Notes: generated by a model not told the origin, from the sequence alone. A stretch of DNA of 64,000 nt from Mesorhizobium sp. B2-3-4 (GCF_006442315.1 NZ_VFVY01000027.1:1-64000), one strand, 5' to 3'. Positions 26,150 through 34,471 are shown, counted from the stretch's first letter. Program-made: numbers and translations.

Positions 26150-26653
26150 ATGGCACAACCCTATGTTGGCGAAGTCCGTATGTTTGCGGGCAATTTCGCG
26201 CCGGCCGGCTGGATGTTTTGCGAGGGGCAGCTTTTGCCGATCTCGGAGAACGAGACGCTGTTCCAACTGATCGGCACCACCTATGGCGGCGACGGCGAAA
26301 GCACTTTCGCGCTGCCTGACCTGCGCGGCCGGATTCCTCTCCACCAGGGCAACGGCTTCATACTTGCCGAGACAGGCGGCGTCGAAGAGGTCACGCTGAC
26401 AATCAACCAGATTCCGGCGCATTCCCATCCACTGTTGGGAAACAAAGGCAATGGATCCCAACCCACGGGGCAGAACAACGTTCTCGCAAGTTCGACCCTG
26501 ATAAGACTTTACGCTGTTGAAACAGCTGATGCCGCGATGGCGACGTCCGCGATATCCTCGGTGGGCGGCAGCCAGCCGCATACGAACTTTCAGCCCTATC
26601 TCTGCATCAATTTCATCATCTCGCTGTTCGGCATCTTCCCGTCGCCGACTTGA
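26150..26653 (+). CDS. Phage tail collar-domain protein, paralog 2
   Basis: A 167-residue second paralog, 12 bases after the first. It has FAPAGWMFCEGQLLPISEN, TLFQLIGTTYGGDG, FALPDLRGRIPLHQGNG, NQIPAHSHPLLGNKGN and the same GGSQPHTNFQPYLCINF and IFPSPT ending. The middle variable loop (residues about 85-130) differs from the other two, as expected if the loops carry binding specificity. Tight spacing suggests one operon. Confidence 0.9.
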   Translation: MAQPYVGEVRMFAGNFAPAGWMFCEGQLLPISENETLFQLIGTTYGGDGESTFALPDLRGRIPLHQGNGFILAETGGVEEVTLTINQIPAHSHPLLGNKGNGSQPTGQNNVLASSTLIRLYAVETADAAMATSAISSVGGSQPHTNFQPYLCINFIISLFGIFPSPT

Positions 26654-26665
26654 AGAGGGACTGTC

Positions 26666-27193
26666 ATGGCCGATCCGTTCGTCGCCGAAATCCGAATCTT
26701 CCCGTTCAATTTCGCCCCCAGGGGCTGGGCGTGGTGCGACGGCCAGCTTCTGCCGCTGTCGCAGAACACGGCGCTGTTCTCGCTCCTCGGCACCACCTAT
26801 GGCGGCAACGGCAAGTCCAACTTCGCCCTGCCTGATCTGCAAGGGCGTTCGCCGATGCATCCGGGCCAAGGGCCGGGACTTTCCCTACACGATCTCGGCG
26901 AGACCGGTGGTACGGAAACTGTGTCGCTGCTGGAGTCCGAAATTCCGATGCACAACCACGCTATGCGAGGGACTGTTGAAGACGGGACGCAAGGCACGCT
27001 TACCCCCGGCATCACCCTGGCAACCTCTATCGGTGGCGCCGTGTTTCAAAAGACCACCAATACCAATCTGGCGGCGATGAGCCCTAGCGCTCTCGCGCCC
27101 GCCGGCGGCGATCAGCCGCACAACAATATGCAGCCCTATCTCACCTGCTATTTCTGCATCGCGCTGCAAGGCGTCTTCCCGCCGAGAGGCTGA
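26666..27193 (+). CDS. Phage tail collar-domain protein, paralog 3
   Basis: A 175-residue third paralog, starting 12 bases after the second stop with an AAGAGGGA ribosome site. It has FAPRGWAWCDGQLLPLSQN, ALFSLLGTTYGGNG, FALPDLQGRSPMHPGQG, ESEIPMHNHAMRG and GGDQPHNNMQPYLTCYFCIA. The C-terminal tail is VFPPRG, not the IFPSPT of the first two. Three in a row may form a hetero-oligomeric fibre or simply reflect duplication. Confidence 0.9.
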   Translation: MADPFVAEIRIFPFNFAPRGWAWCDGQLLPLSQNTALFSLLGTTYGGNGKSNFALPDLQGRSPMHPGQGPGLSLHDLGETGGTETVSLLESEIPMHNHAMRGTVEDGTQGTLTPGITLATSIGGAVFQKTTNTNLAAMSPSALAPAGGDQPHNNMQPYLTCYFCIALQGVFPPRG

Positions 27194-27222
27194 CACCGAG
27201 CAACAGGGTAGGATCGAACCAA

Positions 27223-28512
27223 ATGGCCAAGACAACAGCACCAAAAAAGAAAGCGGCCGCCGGCAAGAAGGCCGAAGCCGCGGCAGCCCCAGGCGCCGCG
27301 CCCGCCTACCAGAGCATGCCGGCCGGCACGCCGTTCTTCGAACTGTCGCGGCTGATGATCGTCGGCATCGATTCGGCGGCCGGGCGGCTGATCCAGAAGG
27401 CTCAAGTCGCGCCCAACGGGGCGTGGCCTTCCGCATGGTCGCCAATCGCCGCCGGCGCCTGGGTGATCATGACCGCCGGCCTGACCAAGGACGGCCGCGT
27501 CGCGGTCGTCGCGCAGCCGTCGGGTACCGTCAATCTGTCCTTCATCACCGAGGATGCCAACCAGGTCGGCCCGGTCGACAAATGGAATCCGCCGGTGAAC
27601 ATCGGCGCGCCGCCCGGCGCCGCCAGCTACCAGAAACTGTCGATGGCCAACGATGCGGATGGCCGCATCGAGGTGTTCCTCACCGATAATCAGGGCCGCA
27701 TCTGGTGGATCTACCAGAATCCCGACCAGATCGTGCAGGTGCAGAAAACCATCACCCCGCCCGGCACCACCACGCCGATCGTCGTGACCGTCGACGAGCT
27801 CAGGCCGCCCGCCCAGCCGTGGAGCGCCTGGCAGCAGATCCCCGGCGGGCTTGTCACGGTCACGGCGCTGCGCCAGGCCGATGGCCGTATCGCCCTGTTC
27901 GGCATCAATTCCGGGCTGCACCTCTACCGCTGCCAGCAGAACACGGCGCAAGCGCTGAAGGTCACCGACTGGACGGGATGGGTGCAGATCGACAATGGCG
28001 CGACGGGCGGCTTCATCGAGATGGCGCCGGTGGTCGGCCCGCTCGGCGGCACCAACCTGTTCGCCCTGACCCAGAACGGCCAGGTCGTGCACACGCTGCA
28101 GCGGCCCGCCAGCTCCGACAATTGGACGCCATGGGCGTCGCCGGGCTATTCCAGGGTGCCCAAATATACGCTCGCCGCCGGCATCCAGGGCGATGGCGAC
28201 ATCGTGCTGGTCACCTCCGACCAGCAGCGCGTCCATGAGTTCAACGCCCAGCTGGATGCCGCCGCGCAGATCTGGACCGGGTGGCGCGACCTCAGCGCGT
28301 CTTCCTATTCAACGCGCCTGACGCTCAACTACAATGCCGACGGGCGGCTCGCCCTGTTCAGCATGATGATCATGCCGGACGGCACCAACGGGCTGTGGAC
28401 GATCAACCAGATGGCCATCGACAGCACCGAATGGGAATATCAATGGACGTCGCTGACCGACAACAACCTCAAGCAGATCGCCGTGGTGCGCGACCTGACG
28501 CCGCCGGCATGA
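27223..28512 (+). CDS. Lectin-like beta-propeller protein with Lys/Ala-rich N-terminus
   Basis: A 429-residue protein. Residues 1-28 are a Lys/Ala tail (KTTAPKKKAAAGKKAEAAAA). The rest shows Trp-rich repeats of about 45-55 residues: WPSAWSPIAAGAWVIMTAG, WSAWQQIPGGLVTVTALRQ, WTGWVQIDNGATGGFIEMA, WTPWASPGY, WTGWRDLSASSYSTRLTL, each followed by DGR-type turns (ADGRIALFGIN, ADGRLALFSM). This matches tectonin/PLL-type beta-propellers, several of which bind sugars. No signal peptide is evident. It follows the collar genes by 29 bases and may be a carbohydrate-binding partner of them. The function is inferred. Confidence 0.65.
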   Translation: MAKTTAPKKKAAAGKKAEAAAAPGAAPAYQSMPAGTPFFELSRLMIVGIDSAAGRLIQKAQVAPNGAWPSAWSPIAAGAWVIMTAGLTKDGRVAVVAQPSGTVNLSFITEDANQVGPVDKWNPPVNIGAPPGAASYQKLSMANDADGRIEVFLTDNQGRIWWIYQNPDQIVQVQKTITPPGTTTPIVVTVDELRPPAQPWSAWQQIPGGLVTVTALRQADGRIALFGINSGLHLYRCQQNTAQALKVTDWTGWVQIDNGATGGFIEMAPVVGPLGGTNLFALTQNGQVVHTLQRPASSDNWTPWASPGYSRVPKYTLAAGIQGDGDIVLVTSDQQRVHEFNAQLDAAAQIWTGWRDLSASSYSTRLTLNYNADGRLALFSMMIMPDGTNGLWTINQMAIDSTEWEYQWTSLTDNNLKQIAVVRDLTPPA

Positions 28513-28530
28513 CGGCGGGCCCGGAGCATT

Positions 28531-29094
28531 GTGCAGACAGCTGAATTGACAGACGTCTCGGCGGTGCGTTCCACCGTGGGCTGGCGGCGCGCCGGCGCGG
28601 CCGGGCTGGTGTTTCGCGCCGCCGGTGACGCCGACATCGCCTTCCTGTCGCGGCTCTACGCCTCGACCCGCCTCGAAGAGCTCGCGGTGACGGACTGGAG
28701 CGAGGCGCAGAAGGCCGCCTTTCTCGGCATGCAGTTCCAGGCCCAGCACGCGCACTACCACAAGCATTACCCGCAAGCCGACTGGCTGGTGGTGAGCCAT
28801 GCCGGACAGGATATCGGCCGGCTCTATATCGAGCGCTGGCCGAGCCAGCACCGCATCATCGACATCGCCTTGCTGCCGGCGCATCGCCGCAAGGGCCACG
28901 GCACCGCCCTGCTGCGGGATCTCATCGACGAGGCATGGTTAGCTGGCAAATATGTCTCGATCCATGTCGAGAAGAACAATCCGGCGCGGGGACTCTATCT
29001 CGAACTCGGCTTCGCGGTCGTCGAGGACAAGGGCGTCTACGACCTGATGGCCTGCGCCCCGGACGGGGGCTGGGCGGCAGCCGCGAACCCCTGA
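28531..29094 (+). CDS. GNAT family N-acetyltransferase
   Basis: A 187-residue acetyltransferase. The acetyl-CoA site is visible in IDIALLPAHRRKGHGTALL and the C-terminal part in KNNPARGLYLELGFAVVEDKG. The start is GTG with a short gap (18 bases) after the propeller gene. GNAT enzymes acetylate amines on small molecules, proteins or sugars. Within the collar cassette it could modify one of the structural proteins or a glycan, but nothing in the sequence identifies the substrate. Confidence 0.88.
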   Translation: MQTAELTDVSAVRSTVGWRRAGAAGLVFRAAGDADIAFLSRLYASTRLEELAVTDWSEAQKAAFLGMQFQAQHAHYHKHYPQADWLVVSHAGQDIGRLYIERWPSQHRIIDIALLPAHRRKGHGTALLRDLIDEAWLAGKYVSIHVEKNNPARGLYLELGFAVVEDKGVYDLMACAPDGGWAAAANP

Positions 29095-29165
29095 GGTCGG
29101 CTGAAGCCTTTCTCCATTCCTCAGAGTCGATGACGAAGGCCGGGATTGCGGCCACCCAAGCGGCC

Positions 29166-29438
29166 CTAGTTAAACACCGCCTCGTAGGTCCGGCCGTTGG
29201 CGTCGGCGGCAACCGGCACGATGAAGATATCGTGGACACCGCCGGCGCCGGCGAGGCTGTAGATCGCCTGCGGCAGCGCGATCTCACGCGGTCCCCGAAA
29301 CAGCAGGGAAAACCCGCCGCCCGGGCGCGGGCTGGCGTCGATGCGGTTGACAGCGCTCAATTCGAGGGTGATGCGGCCGCCGCCGGTGTCGATGACGAAT
29401 GCCTGTCCGATCGCCTGTTCGAAATCCGCCGCCATCAT
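29166..29438 (-). CDS. DUF6916-like small protein
   Basis: A protein of about 90 residues on the opposite strand: FEQAIGQAFVID, ITLELSAVNRI, FSLLFRGPREIALPQAIY, then DIFIVPVAADANGRTYEAVFN. The pattern agrees with the short proteins (DUF6916-type) that I recall next to collar/GNAT gene sets in other proteobacteria. I could not check this. Two adjacent ATGs (29438, 29435) are both possible starts and neither has a strong ribosome site. No catalytic motif is evident. Confidence 0.6.
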   Translation of the reverse strand: MMAADFEQAIGQAFVIDTGGGRITLELSAVNRIDASPRPGGGFSLLFRGPREIALPQAIYSLAGAGGVHDIFIVPVAADANGRTYEAVFN

Positions 29439-29770
29439 TCCATTTCGCCCCGGAGCCGTTTGACCGGCACTGTCGCCATTTCGCGGTGGGCTGTCCAGCG
29501 CTGTTTGTTTCGCGGGCGCGAGGCGAAAAAGTCGAAACACCTTGCCGCGAAGTGCCCGTCGGCGCGAAGTGCCCGCAAGACAATTGCCCACCGCAAATCC
29601 GCAAATACAGCAGCTCATGTCCTTTTACGGGCGGCTGCGACACTGTAGTACTTTGTCTCGGCGCGGGATTCTTTTCGGACACAGGCCCGGCGCAACAAAC
29701 ACAAGCTTCGGCAAGAATGCCGGACGAGGACTGGCCGGCCTGATCGGCTCGCGGCAGAAAAGGACGGACG
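29439..29770. other. Intergenic 332 bases, no gene seen
   Basis: Between divergent genes. The only structure I see is a direct repeat CGCGAAGTGCCCG at 29546-29558 and 29563-29575 (17-base period). Promoters for both neighbours probably lie here. AAAAGGACGG before 29771 is the ribosome site of the SapC gene. Confidence 0.5.
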
Positions 29771-30565
29771 ATGGCTGAGACTGGTGTGAAAGCAGGGACG
29801 GCGCCGGCGACAGGGGACGCGATGCCGCTGTTTTATGCGCGGCCCGAGGCGCTCAACCCGGCCCGGCACGGTTCGATCGGGCTGACCGCGCGCAGCGACT
29901 TTTCCTTCGCGCGCCAGGCGCATGCCATTCCGGTGGTGGCCTCGGAAATGCCGGCGGCGATGCGCTCCTATCCGATCGTCTTCATCGGCGCGGCCAAGGC
30001 GCCCGTGATCATCACCGGCGTGCGCCAAGACGAGAACCTGTTCGTCGACGCCGACGGCAAGTGGAGCGCCCCGCACTACATACCGGCCTATGTCCGCCGC
30101 TATCCCTTCATCCTGGCCGAGGATCCGTCCTCGGCCGGCCGGCTGACGCTGTGCGTCGACAGGGCGAGCGAGCGCGTCGTCGACCAGATCGCGGCGTCGT
30201 CGCGCGACGACAAGGTGCTGCCGTTCTTCAGCGGCAACGAGCCGACCGAGGCTACCAAGCAGGCGCTCGCCTTCTGCAACCAGTTCCAGATCGATTTCCG
30301 GGCGACCCGCGAGATGGTCGACAAGATCGACGCGCATGGCCTGTTCGCCCCACGCCAGAGCAAGGTGACGCTGGAAGGCGGCGAAGTGCTCAACCTCACC
30401 GATTTCCAGGTGATCGACGAAGCCGCCTTCAACAAATTGAGCGACGCGGCCTTCCTCGACCTCAGAAAATCAGGTGCGCTCAGCCTGCTCTACTGCCATC
30501 TCGCCTCGACCAACAGCTGGACCTCGCTGGTGCACCAGGCATCGGTAAGGAAGGCGGGCGGGTGA
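29771..30565 (+). CDS. SapC family protein
   Basis: A 264-residue protein with the SapC (PF07277-type) layout: PLFYARPEALNPARHG, FARQAHAIPVVASEM, AMRSYPIVFIG, then HYIPAYVRRYPFILAED and a C-terminal helix-rich region. The function of this family is not established; the name comes from an S-layer-linked gene and it is unrelated to the SapABCDF peptide permease. It sits at the right end of the surface cassette. The start has AAAAGGACGG just upstream. No signal peptide or membrane segment is obvious. Confidence 0.85.
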   Translation: MAETGVKAGTAPATGDAMPLFYARPEALNPARHGSIGLTARSDFSFARQAHAIPVVASEMPAAMRSYPIVFIGAAKAPVIITGVRQDENLFVDADGKWSAPHYIPAYVRRYPFILAEDPSSAGRLTLCVDRASERVVDQIAASSRDDKVLPFFSGNEPTEATKQALAFCNQFQIDFRATREMVDKIDAHGLFAPRQSKVTLEGGEVLNLTDFQVIDEAAFNKLSDAAFLDLRKSGALSLLYCHLASTNSWTSLVHQASVRKAGG

Positions 30566-30590
30566 GGGGCTGGGTGAAGGCGGCCCCTCA
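30563..30590. terminator. Hairpin between convergent SapC and PfpI genes
   Basis: TGAGGGGC and GCCCCTCA pair perfectly across 12 bases, and the left arm includes the SapC stop codon. There is no T-run. It is the likely transcription boundary for both convergent genes. Confidence 0.45.
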
Positions 30591-30602
30591 TCGAAAGGCG
30601 GG

Positions 30603-31166
30603 CTATGCCGCTGCCCGCCGGTCGTGGGCGCCCTCCCTTATCTCCTCGGCGAGCTTGCCGCAGAACGCGTCGAGATCGCCCGGGTTGCGACTGGTGACGA
30701 GCCCCTGATCGGTGACGACAGCACTGTCTTCCCAAAGACCACCGGCATTGATCACGTCGGTCTTGACTGACTTGTAAGACGTGACGCGGCGCCCCTTGAC
30801 GATCCCGGTCTCCACGAGAAGCCAGGGCGCGTGGCAGATCGCACCGACAACCTTGTTGGCGGACCAGAATGATTTGACGAAGTCCAACGCCTTCTGCTCG
30901 ACCCGGAGCAGGTCGGGGTTGATAACGCCCCCAGGCAGAACGATGGCATCGTAGTCGTCTGCCCGCGCTTCATCCAGGGTCTTGTCGACCGGAACGCCCC
31001 GTCCCCAATCCTTGTGATCCCAGCCTCTGATCTCACCGCTTGCGAGTGACACGACGTCCACTTGCGCACCCGCCTCGCGCAATTTTTTCAATGGAACTTC
31101 CAATTCGGACTGTTCAAAACCGTTGGTGGCCAGAACGGCGACGCGCTTGCCAGAAATGTTCTGCAT
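30603..31166 (-). CDS. DJ-1/PfpI family type 1 glutamine amidotransferase-like protein
   Basis: A 187-residue PfpI-type protein: VAVLATNGFEQSELEVP at the N-terminus and the nucleophile elbow VGAICHAPWLLVE with the conserved Cys-His pair. Members act as deglycases, chaperones or proteases under stress, and activity cannot be decided from sequence alone. The chosen start gives MQNISGKRVAV with GGAG six bases upstream; in-frame ATGs at 31178 and 31169 are also possible. The length is usual for the family. Confidence 0.9.
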   Translation of the reverse strand: MQNISGKRVAVLATNGFEQSELEVPLKKLREAGAQVDVVSLASGEIRGWDHKDWGRGVPVDKTLDEARADDYDAIVLPGGVINPDLLRVEQKALDFVKSFWSANKVVGAICHAPWLLVETGIVKGRRVTSYKSVKTDVINAGGLWEDSAVVTDQGLVTSRNPGDLDAFCGKLAEEIREGAHDRRAAA

Positions 31167-31303
31167 CATTTTCTCCATCTTTGGGTTGATGGAGGCTAAC
31201 GAGGCCGGGCGGGAAGCGTTCCTGCTGTAATTATATGACTTCCGGGAAATCCTGGCCTGGCCCCGACTGTGGCGACGGCGCCAGCGTCCGCCCCAAAAAT
31301 GCG

Positions 31304-31330
31304 AAAAAGCCGCGGCGGGCCGCGGCTTTT
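31304..31330 (-). terminator. Intrinsic terminator of tRNA-Gly
   Basis: On the minus strand a GC-rich stem (AAAAGCCGCGGC with its complement) ends in a TTTTT run, directly 3' of the tRNA. This is the clearest rho-independent terminator in the window. Confidence 0.85.
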
Positions 31331-31356
31331 CGATGCTTGATTTCCCTGGAGGAAAC

Positions 31357-31431
31357 TGGAGCGGGTGAAGCGATTCGAACGCTCGACCCCAACCTTGGCA
31401 AGGTTGTGCTCTACCCCTGAGCTACACCCGC
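31357..31431 (-). tRNA. tRNA-Gly (anticodon GCC), CCA encoded
   Basis: On the minus strand the sequence folds as a 75-base cloverleaf: acceptor GCGGGTG/CACCCGC, D-arm GCTC/GAGC, anticodon stem CAACC/GGTTG around loop TTGCCAA with anticodon GCC, and T-arm with TTCGAAT. The 3' CCA is encoded. It reads GGC and GGT glycine codons. An intrinsic terminator follows it. Confidence 0.95.
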
Positions 31432-31460
31432 TCACACGGCGTCTTGGCCGCAAGCCGGGC

Positions 31461-31490
31461 CTATATGGCTGAAGAGCGCGGCGATTGCAA
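31461..31490 (-). promoter_or_regulatory. Candidate promoter of tRNA-Gly
   Basis: On the minus strand TTGCAA (31485-31490) is 18 bases from ATATAG (31461-31466), about 30 bases upstream of the mature tRNA. The rest of the 309-base gap up to 31740 shows no gene. Confidence 0.4.
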
Positions 31491-31740
31491 CAGGGAAATA
31501 ACAGGCTTTTTGCAACCCGGCGCAATGTAGCCGGCAAGCCCGCGCGGACGGCCGGATTCGCGCATTCCACCCGGCGACGGCGCGGAGGGCTATCGCATTG
31601 CGGCTCGTGTGGCGGCGCGCTGTGCGCGGGAATCGCCGGCTTTGGCGGCTTCGCGCATCATGCCTGGCGCAAAAACGATTCCGAATCCGCTGCCGATGCG
31701 ATAAACGGCATGGCCGCACACCAAGCCGGGAAGAAAATCA

Positions 31741-32238
31741 ATGCCCAAGACCGAAGCCGAGCTTTTCGCCTTTCTCGCCGAACTGGGCATCGCCGTTTCG
31801 ACGAAACGCCACCCGCCGCTCTACACGGTCGCCGATTCGCAGGCGCTGCGCGGCGAAATCACCGGCGGCCACACGAAAAACCTGTTCCTGAAGGACAAGA
31901 AGGACAATTTCTTCCTGGTCACCGTCGGCGAGGACGCCGTCGTCGATCTCAAGCAAATCCACCAGCTGATCGGCGCCGCCAGCCGGGTTTCCTTCGGCAA
32001 GCCGGAGATGCTGCTGGAGCTTCTGGGCGTCACGCCGGGCGCGGTCACCGTTTTCGGCGTCATCAACGACACGGCGAACAGGGTCAGGCTGGTGCTCGAC
32101 AAGGATCTGATGGAGCATGCCGTGATCAACGCGCATCCGCTGACCAATGAGGCGACGACGTCGATCGCGGCGGCCGACCTGATCAGATTCGTCGAGGCAA
32201 CCGGCCATGATGCTGCTATCTTGAAAGTCTCGGCCTGA
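31741..32238 (+). CDS. YbaK/ProX-type aminoacyl-tRNA deacylase
   Basis: A 165-residue trans-editing deacylase (prolyl-tRNA synthetase-associated, INS/YbaK fold). Landmarks: the N-terminal helix TEAELFAFLAELGI, KRHPPLYTVADSQAL, the GGHTKNLFLKDKKDNFFLV segment with the conserved Lys, and GVTPGAVTVFGVINDT. It removes wrongly attached amino acids such as alanine from tRNA-Pro in the cytoplasm. Its length is normal for the free-standing family. It is followed by the thioredoxin-TPR gene in the same direction. Confidence 0.93.
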   Translation: MPKTEAELFAFLAELGIAVSTKRHPPLYTVADSQALRGEITGGHTKNLFLKDKKDNFFLVTVGEDAVVDLKQIHQLIGAASRVSFGKPEMLLELLGVTPGAVTVFGVINDTANRVRLVLDKDLMEHAVINAHPLTNEATTSIAAADLIRFVEATGHDAAILKVSA

Positions 32239-32321
32239 TCGCCACATGGATGGCGAAACCGATTTCCAAAAAGACATGCGCCGGGCCGCGGGCCGGCGGG
32301 CACGACCGAAAGGGTGACGAG

Positions 32322-33326
32322 ATGAGCGACAACAATCCGTTTGGCGGATCATTCGGGAACAATGGCGGCCAGTACGCCACCACGGTGCAGTATGGCGGAG
32401 CGGCGCCGGCCCAGGCGAAAGCCGCGCCTGGCGAAGCGCTCGCCGGTCCCGCCGGCGACGTCATCAAGGACACCACGACCGCCGCCTTTGCCGCCGACGT
32501 CATCCAGGAATCGCGCCGCCAGCCGGTTCTGGTCGATTTCTGGGCGCCGTGGTGCGGGCCTTGCAAGCAGCTCACCCCGCAGCTGGAAAAGGCGGTCAGG
32601 GCCGCCGGCGGCAAGGTCAAGCTGGTCAAGATGAACATCGACGACCATCCCTCGATCGCCGGCCAGCTCGGCATCCAGTCGATACCGGCCGTCATCGCCT
32701 TCAAGGACGGCCAGCCGGTCGACGGCTTCATGGGCGCCATTCCCGAGAGCCAGATCAACGAATTCATCACCAAGGTCGGCGGCAAGGGCAATGGCGCTCA
32801 GGCCGTGGCCGAGGCGCTGGCGGCGGCGGCCGAGGCGCGCGACGCCGGCGACATGCAGACCGCGGCCGACATCTATGACGCGATCCTGGCGCAGGCGCCG
32901 GAAACGGTCGAGGCGATTGCCGGGCTCGGCGAACTGCTGTTCGAGGCCGGCGACGCGCAAGGCGCCGAGGCGCTGCTCGCCACCGCACCCGAAGCCAAGA
33001 AGGACGCGCCCGCGCTTGCGGCGCTGCGCGCCAAGATGGCGCTTGCCGCGCAGGCGGCCGAACTCGGCAATCCGGCCGAATTCGAGCGGCGCCTGGCCGA
33101 AAACCCGGGAGATCACCAGGCGCGCTTCGACCTCGCCATGATCCAGAACGCCAGGGGCGAGCGCATGGCCGCGGCCGACAATCTCTTGTCCATCATCAAG
33201 GCCGACCGCGCCTGGAACGAGGATGGCGCCAAGACGCAATTGCTGCAGTTCTTCGAGGCCTGGGGCATGACCGACGAGGCGACGCTGGCGGCGCGGCGGA
33301 AATTGTCGTCGCTGCTGTTTTCCTGA
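32322..33326 (+). CDS. Thioredoxin-TPR co-chaperone (CnoX/YbbN-like)
   Basis: A 334-residue protein with an N-terminal thioredoxin fold after a short low-complexity region. The active site is VDFWAPWCGPCKQLTPQL, with the full CGPC, and the cis-proline segment is SIPAVIAFKDGQ. From about residue 145 there are helix-turn-helix TPR-like repeats ending in a YbbN C-terminal domain (AWGMTDEATLAARRKLSSLL). Such proteins protect folding substrates from over-oxidation and pass them to chaperones. In Escherichia coli the motif is SQHC; here CGPC suggests a redox-active form. The start follows AAGGGTGACGAG. Confidence 0.92.
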   Translation: MSDNNPFGGSFGNNGGQYATTVQYGGAAPAQAKAAPGEALAGPAGDVIKDTTTAAFAADVIQESRRQPVLVDFWAPWCGPCKQLTPQLEKAVRAAGGKVKLVKMNIDDHPSIAGQLGIQSIPAVIAFKDGQPVDGFMGAIPESQINEFITKVGGKGNGAQAVAEALAAAAEARDAGDMQTAADIYDAILAQAPETVEAIAGLGELLFEAGDAQGAEALLATAPEAKKDAPALAALRAKMALAAQAAELGNPAEFERRLAENPGDHQARFDLAMIQNARGERMAAADNLLSIIKADRAWNEDGAKTQLLQFFEAWGMTDEATLAARRKLSSLLFS

Positions 33327-33348
33327 GCCGGCTGCCGGTAGTTTTGTC

Positions 33349-33376
33349 GCACGGGCTTGTGTCGTCAGGCCCGTGC
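33349..33376 (+). terminator. Hairpin downstream of the thioredoxin-TPR gene
   Basis: GCACGGGC (33349-33356) pairs with GCCCGTGC (33369-33376) across 12 bases. There is no T-run, so it is a weak terminator or an mRNA-stability hairpin. Confidence 0.4.
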
Positions 33377-33438
33377 GCCAGATAGGACAGGGCGACGCGG
33401 GATTTGACGCTTCCCGTGGAAGCGATCGGAGGAATGAG

Positions 33439-34110
33439 GTGCAAGCGGGAAACGCGCATTACCGGCTCGCCAAGGATCTGCCGTCGACGATCCCGCTCTT
33501 TCCGCTCGAGGGCGCGCTGCTCTTGCCGGGCGGCCGCATGCCGCTCAACATCTTCGAGCCGCGCTACCTGCAGATGGTGGACGAGGCGGTCGCCGGCGCG
33601 CGCCTCATCGGCATCATCCAGCCCGCTCTCGACGGCGCGTTGCGCGAGGATGGCGAGCCCGCGCTTTGCAATGTCGGCTGCCTCGGCCGCATCATCGCCT
33701 TTTCCGAAACCGGCGACGGCCGCTACCTGATTTCGCTGCAAGGCGTGTGCCGGTTCCGCGTCGCCCACGAGCTGACCGTCAAGACGCCGTTTCGCCAGGC
33801 AAAGCCGGCGCCCTTCCTCGCCGATCTCGGCGAGGACCAGGCGGCTGATGAAATCGACCGGCCGGCGCTGCTCAAGGCTTTTCGCGCCTATCTGCAGGCC
33901 AATGATCTCGAGGCCGACTGGGAAAGCGTCAGCCGGGCCGAGAACGCCATGCTGGTCAACGCGCTGTCGATGATGGCGCCGTACGGACCTGCCGAGAAGC
34001 AGGCCCTGCTCGAGGCAGCGGACCTGAAGACCAGGGCCGAAACGCTGATTGCCATCACCGAGATGACGCTGGCGCGGGAGAATGAGGATTTTGGCTCGAG
34101 CCTGCAGTAG
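33439..34110 (+). CDS. Lon N-terminal substrate-binding-domain protein
   Basis: A 223-residue free-standing LON-SB domain (PF02190-type): IPLFPLEGALLLPGGRMPL, NIFEPRYLQMVDEAV, then LCNVGCLGRIIAFSETGDG and YLISLQGVCRFRV. The C-terminal helices (NALSMMAPYGPAEKQALLEA) match the linker region of Lon. There is no ATPase or protease domain. Such proteins may bind misfolded clients or peptides. The GTG start is chosen for its GGAGGA ribosome site. It is followed by the Trm112-like gene after 42 bases. Confidence 0.9.
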   Translation: MQAGNAHYRLAKDLPSTIPLFPLEGALLLPGGRMPLNIFEPRYLQMVDEAVAGARLIGIIQPALDGALREDGEPALCNVGCLGRIIAFSETGDGRYLISLQGVCRFRVAHELTVKTPFRQAKPAPFLADLGEDQAADEIDRPALLKAFRAYLQANDLEADWESVSRAENAMLVNALSMMAPYGPAEKQALLEAADLKTRAETLIAITEMTLARENEDFGSSLQ

Positions 34111-34152
34111 GATGCGCCGGTGTTCGTCGGCTTGGAACCGGAAGAGGACGTG

Positions 34153-34398
34153 ATGGCGGCGGATGGGCGTGACGGCAAGAAGACCAGTGTCGACCCGAAG
34201 CTGCTCGAACTGTTGGCCTGTCCGCTGACCAAGGGGCCGCTGGCCTGGGACCCGGAGCGCGGCGAGCTGGTCTCGCGGGTCGCCAAGCTCGCCTATCCCG
34301 TGCGCGACGGCATTCCGATCATGCTGCCCTCGGAGGCGCGGGTCATCTCGGCCGAAGATGTGCTGTCGCCGCCGCCAAGGTTAGGCGGGCCGGGCTGA
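34153..34398 (+). CDS. Trm112 family protein
   Basis: An 81-residue Trm112-like protein: VDPKLLELLACPLTKGPL, ELVSRVAKLAYPVRDGIPIML. In eukaryotes and archaea Trm112 is an activating subunit of methyltransferases; the bacterial homologues are thought to play a similar partner role. Only one of the metal-binding cysteines is visible, as in many alphaproteobacterial copies. The start MAADGRDGKK follows AGAGGA; an upstream in-frame GTG at 34120 is possible. Confidence 0.85.
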   Translation: MAADGRDGKKTSVDPKLLELLACPLTKGPLAWDPERGELVSRVAKLAYPVRDGIPIMLPSEARVISAEDVLSPPPRLGGPG

Positions 34399-34471
34399 GC
34401 TGCGCCATGGAGGCGGCCGAACGTTGATGCGCTGTCCCGCCAGCGTTTGATGGAAAGGGCCAGCCCCTCAC

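Noticed and set aside
25625..29094. Remnant prophage
   Set aside because: Collar proteins alone are not enough. No terminase, capsid, portal, sheath, integrase or attachment repeats were seen, and the neighbours are ordinary chromosomal genes.
29771..30565. Reading SapC as the peptide ABC permease SapC
   Set aside because: No membrane segments or permease motif. The pattern fits the unrelated SapC (PF07277-type) family.
31431..31740. A gene between tRNA-Gly and the deacylase gene
   Set aside because: No frame there has a ribosome site or recognisable motif. Only the tRNA promoter candidate is visible.
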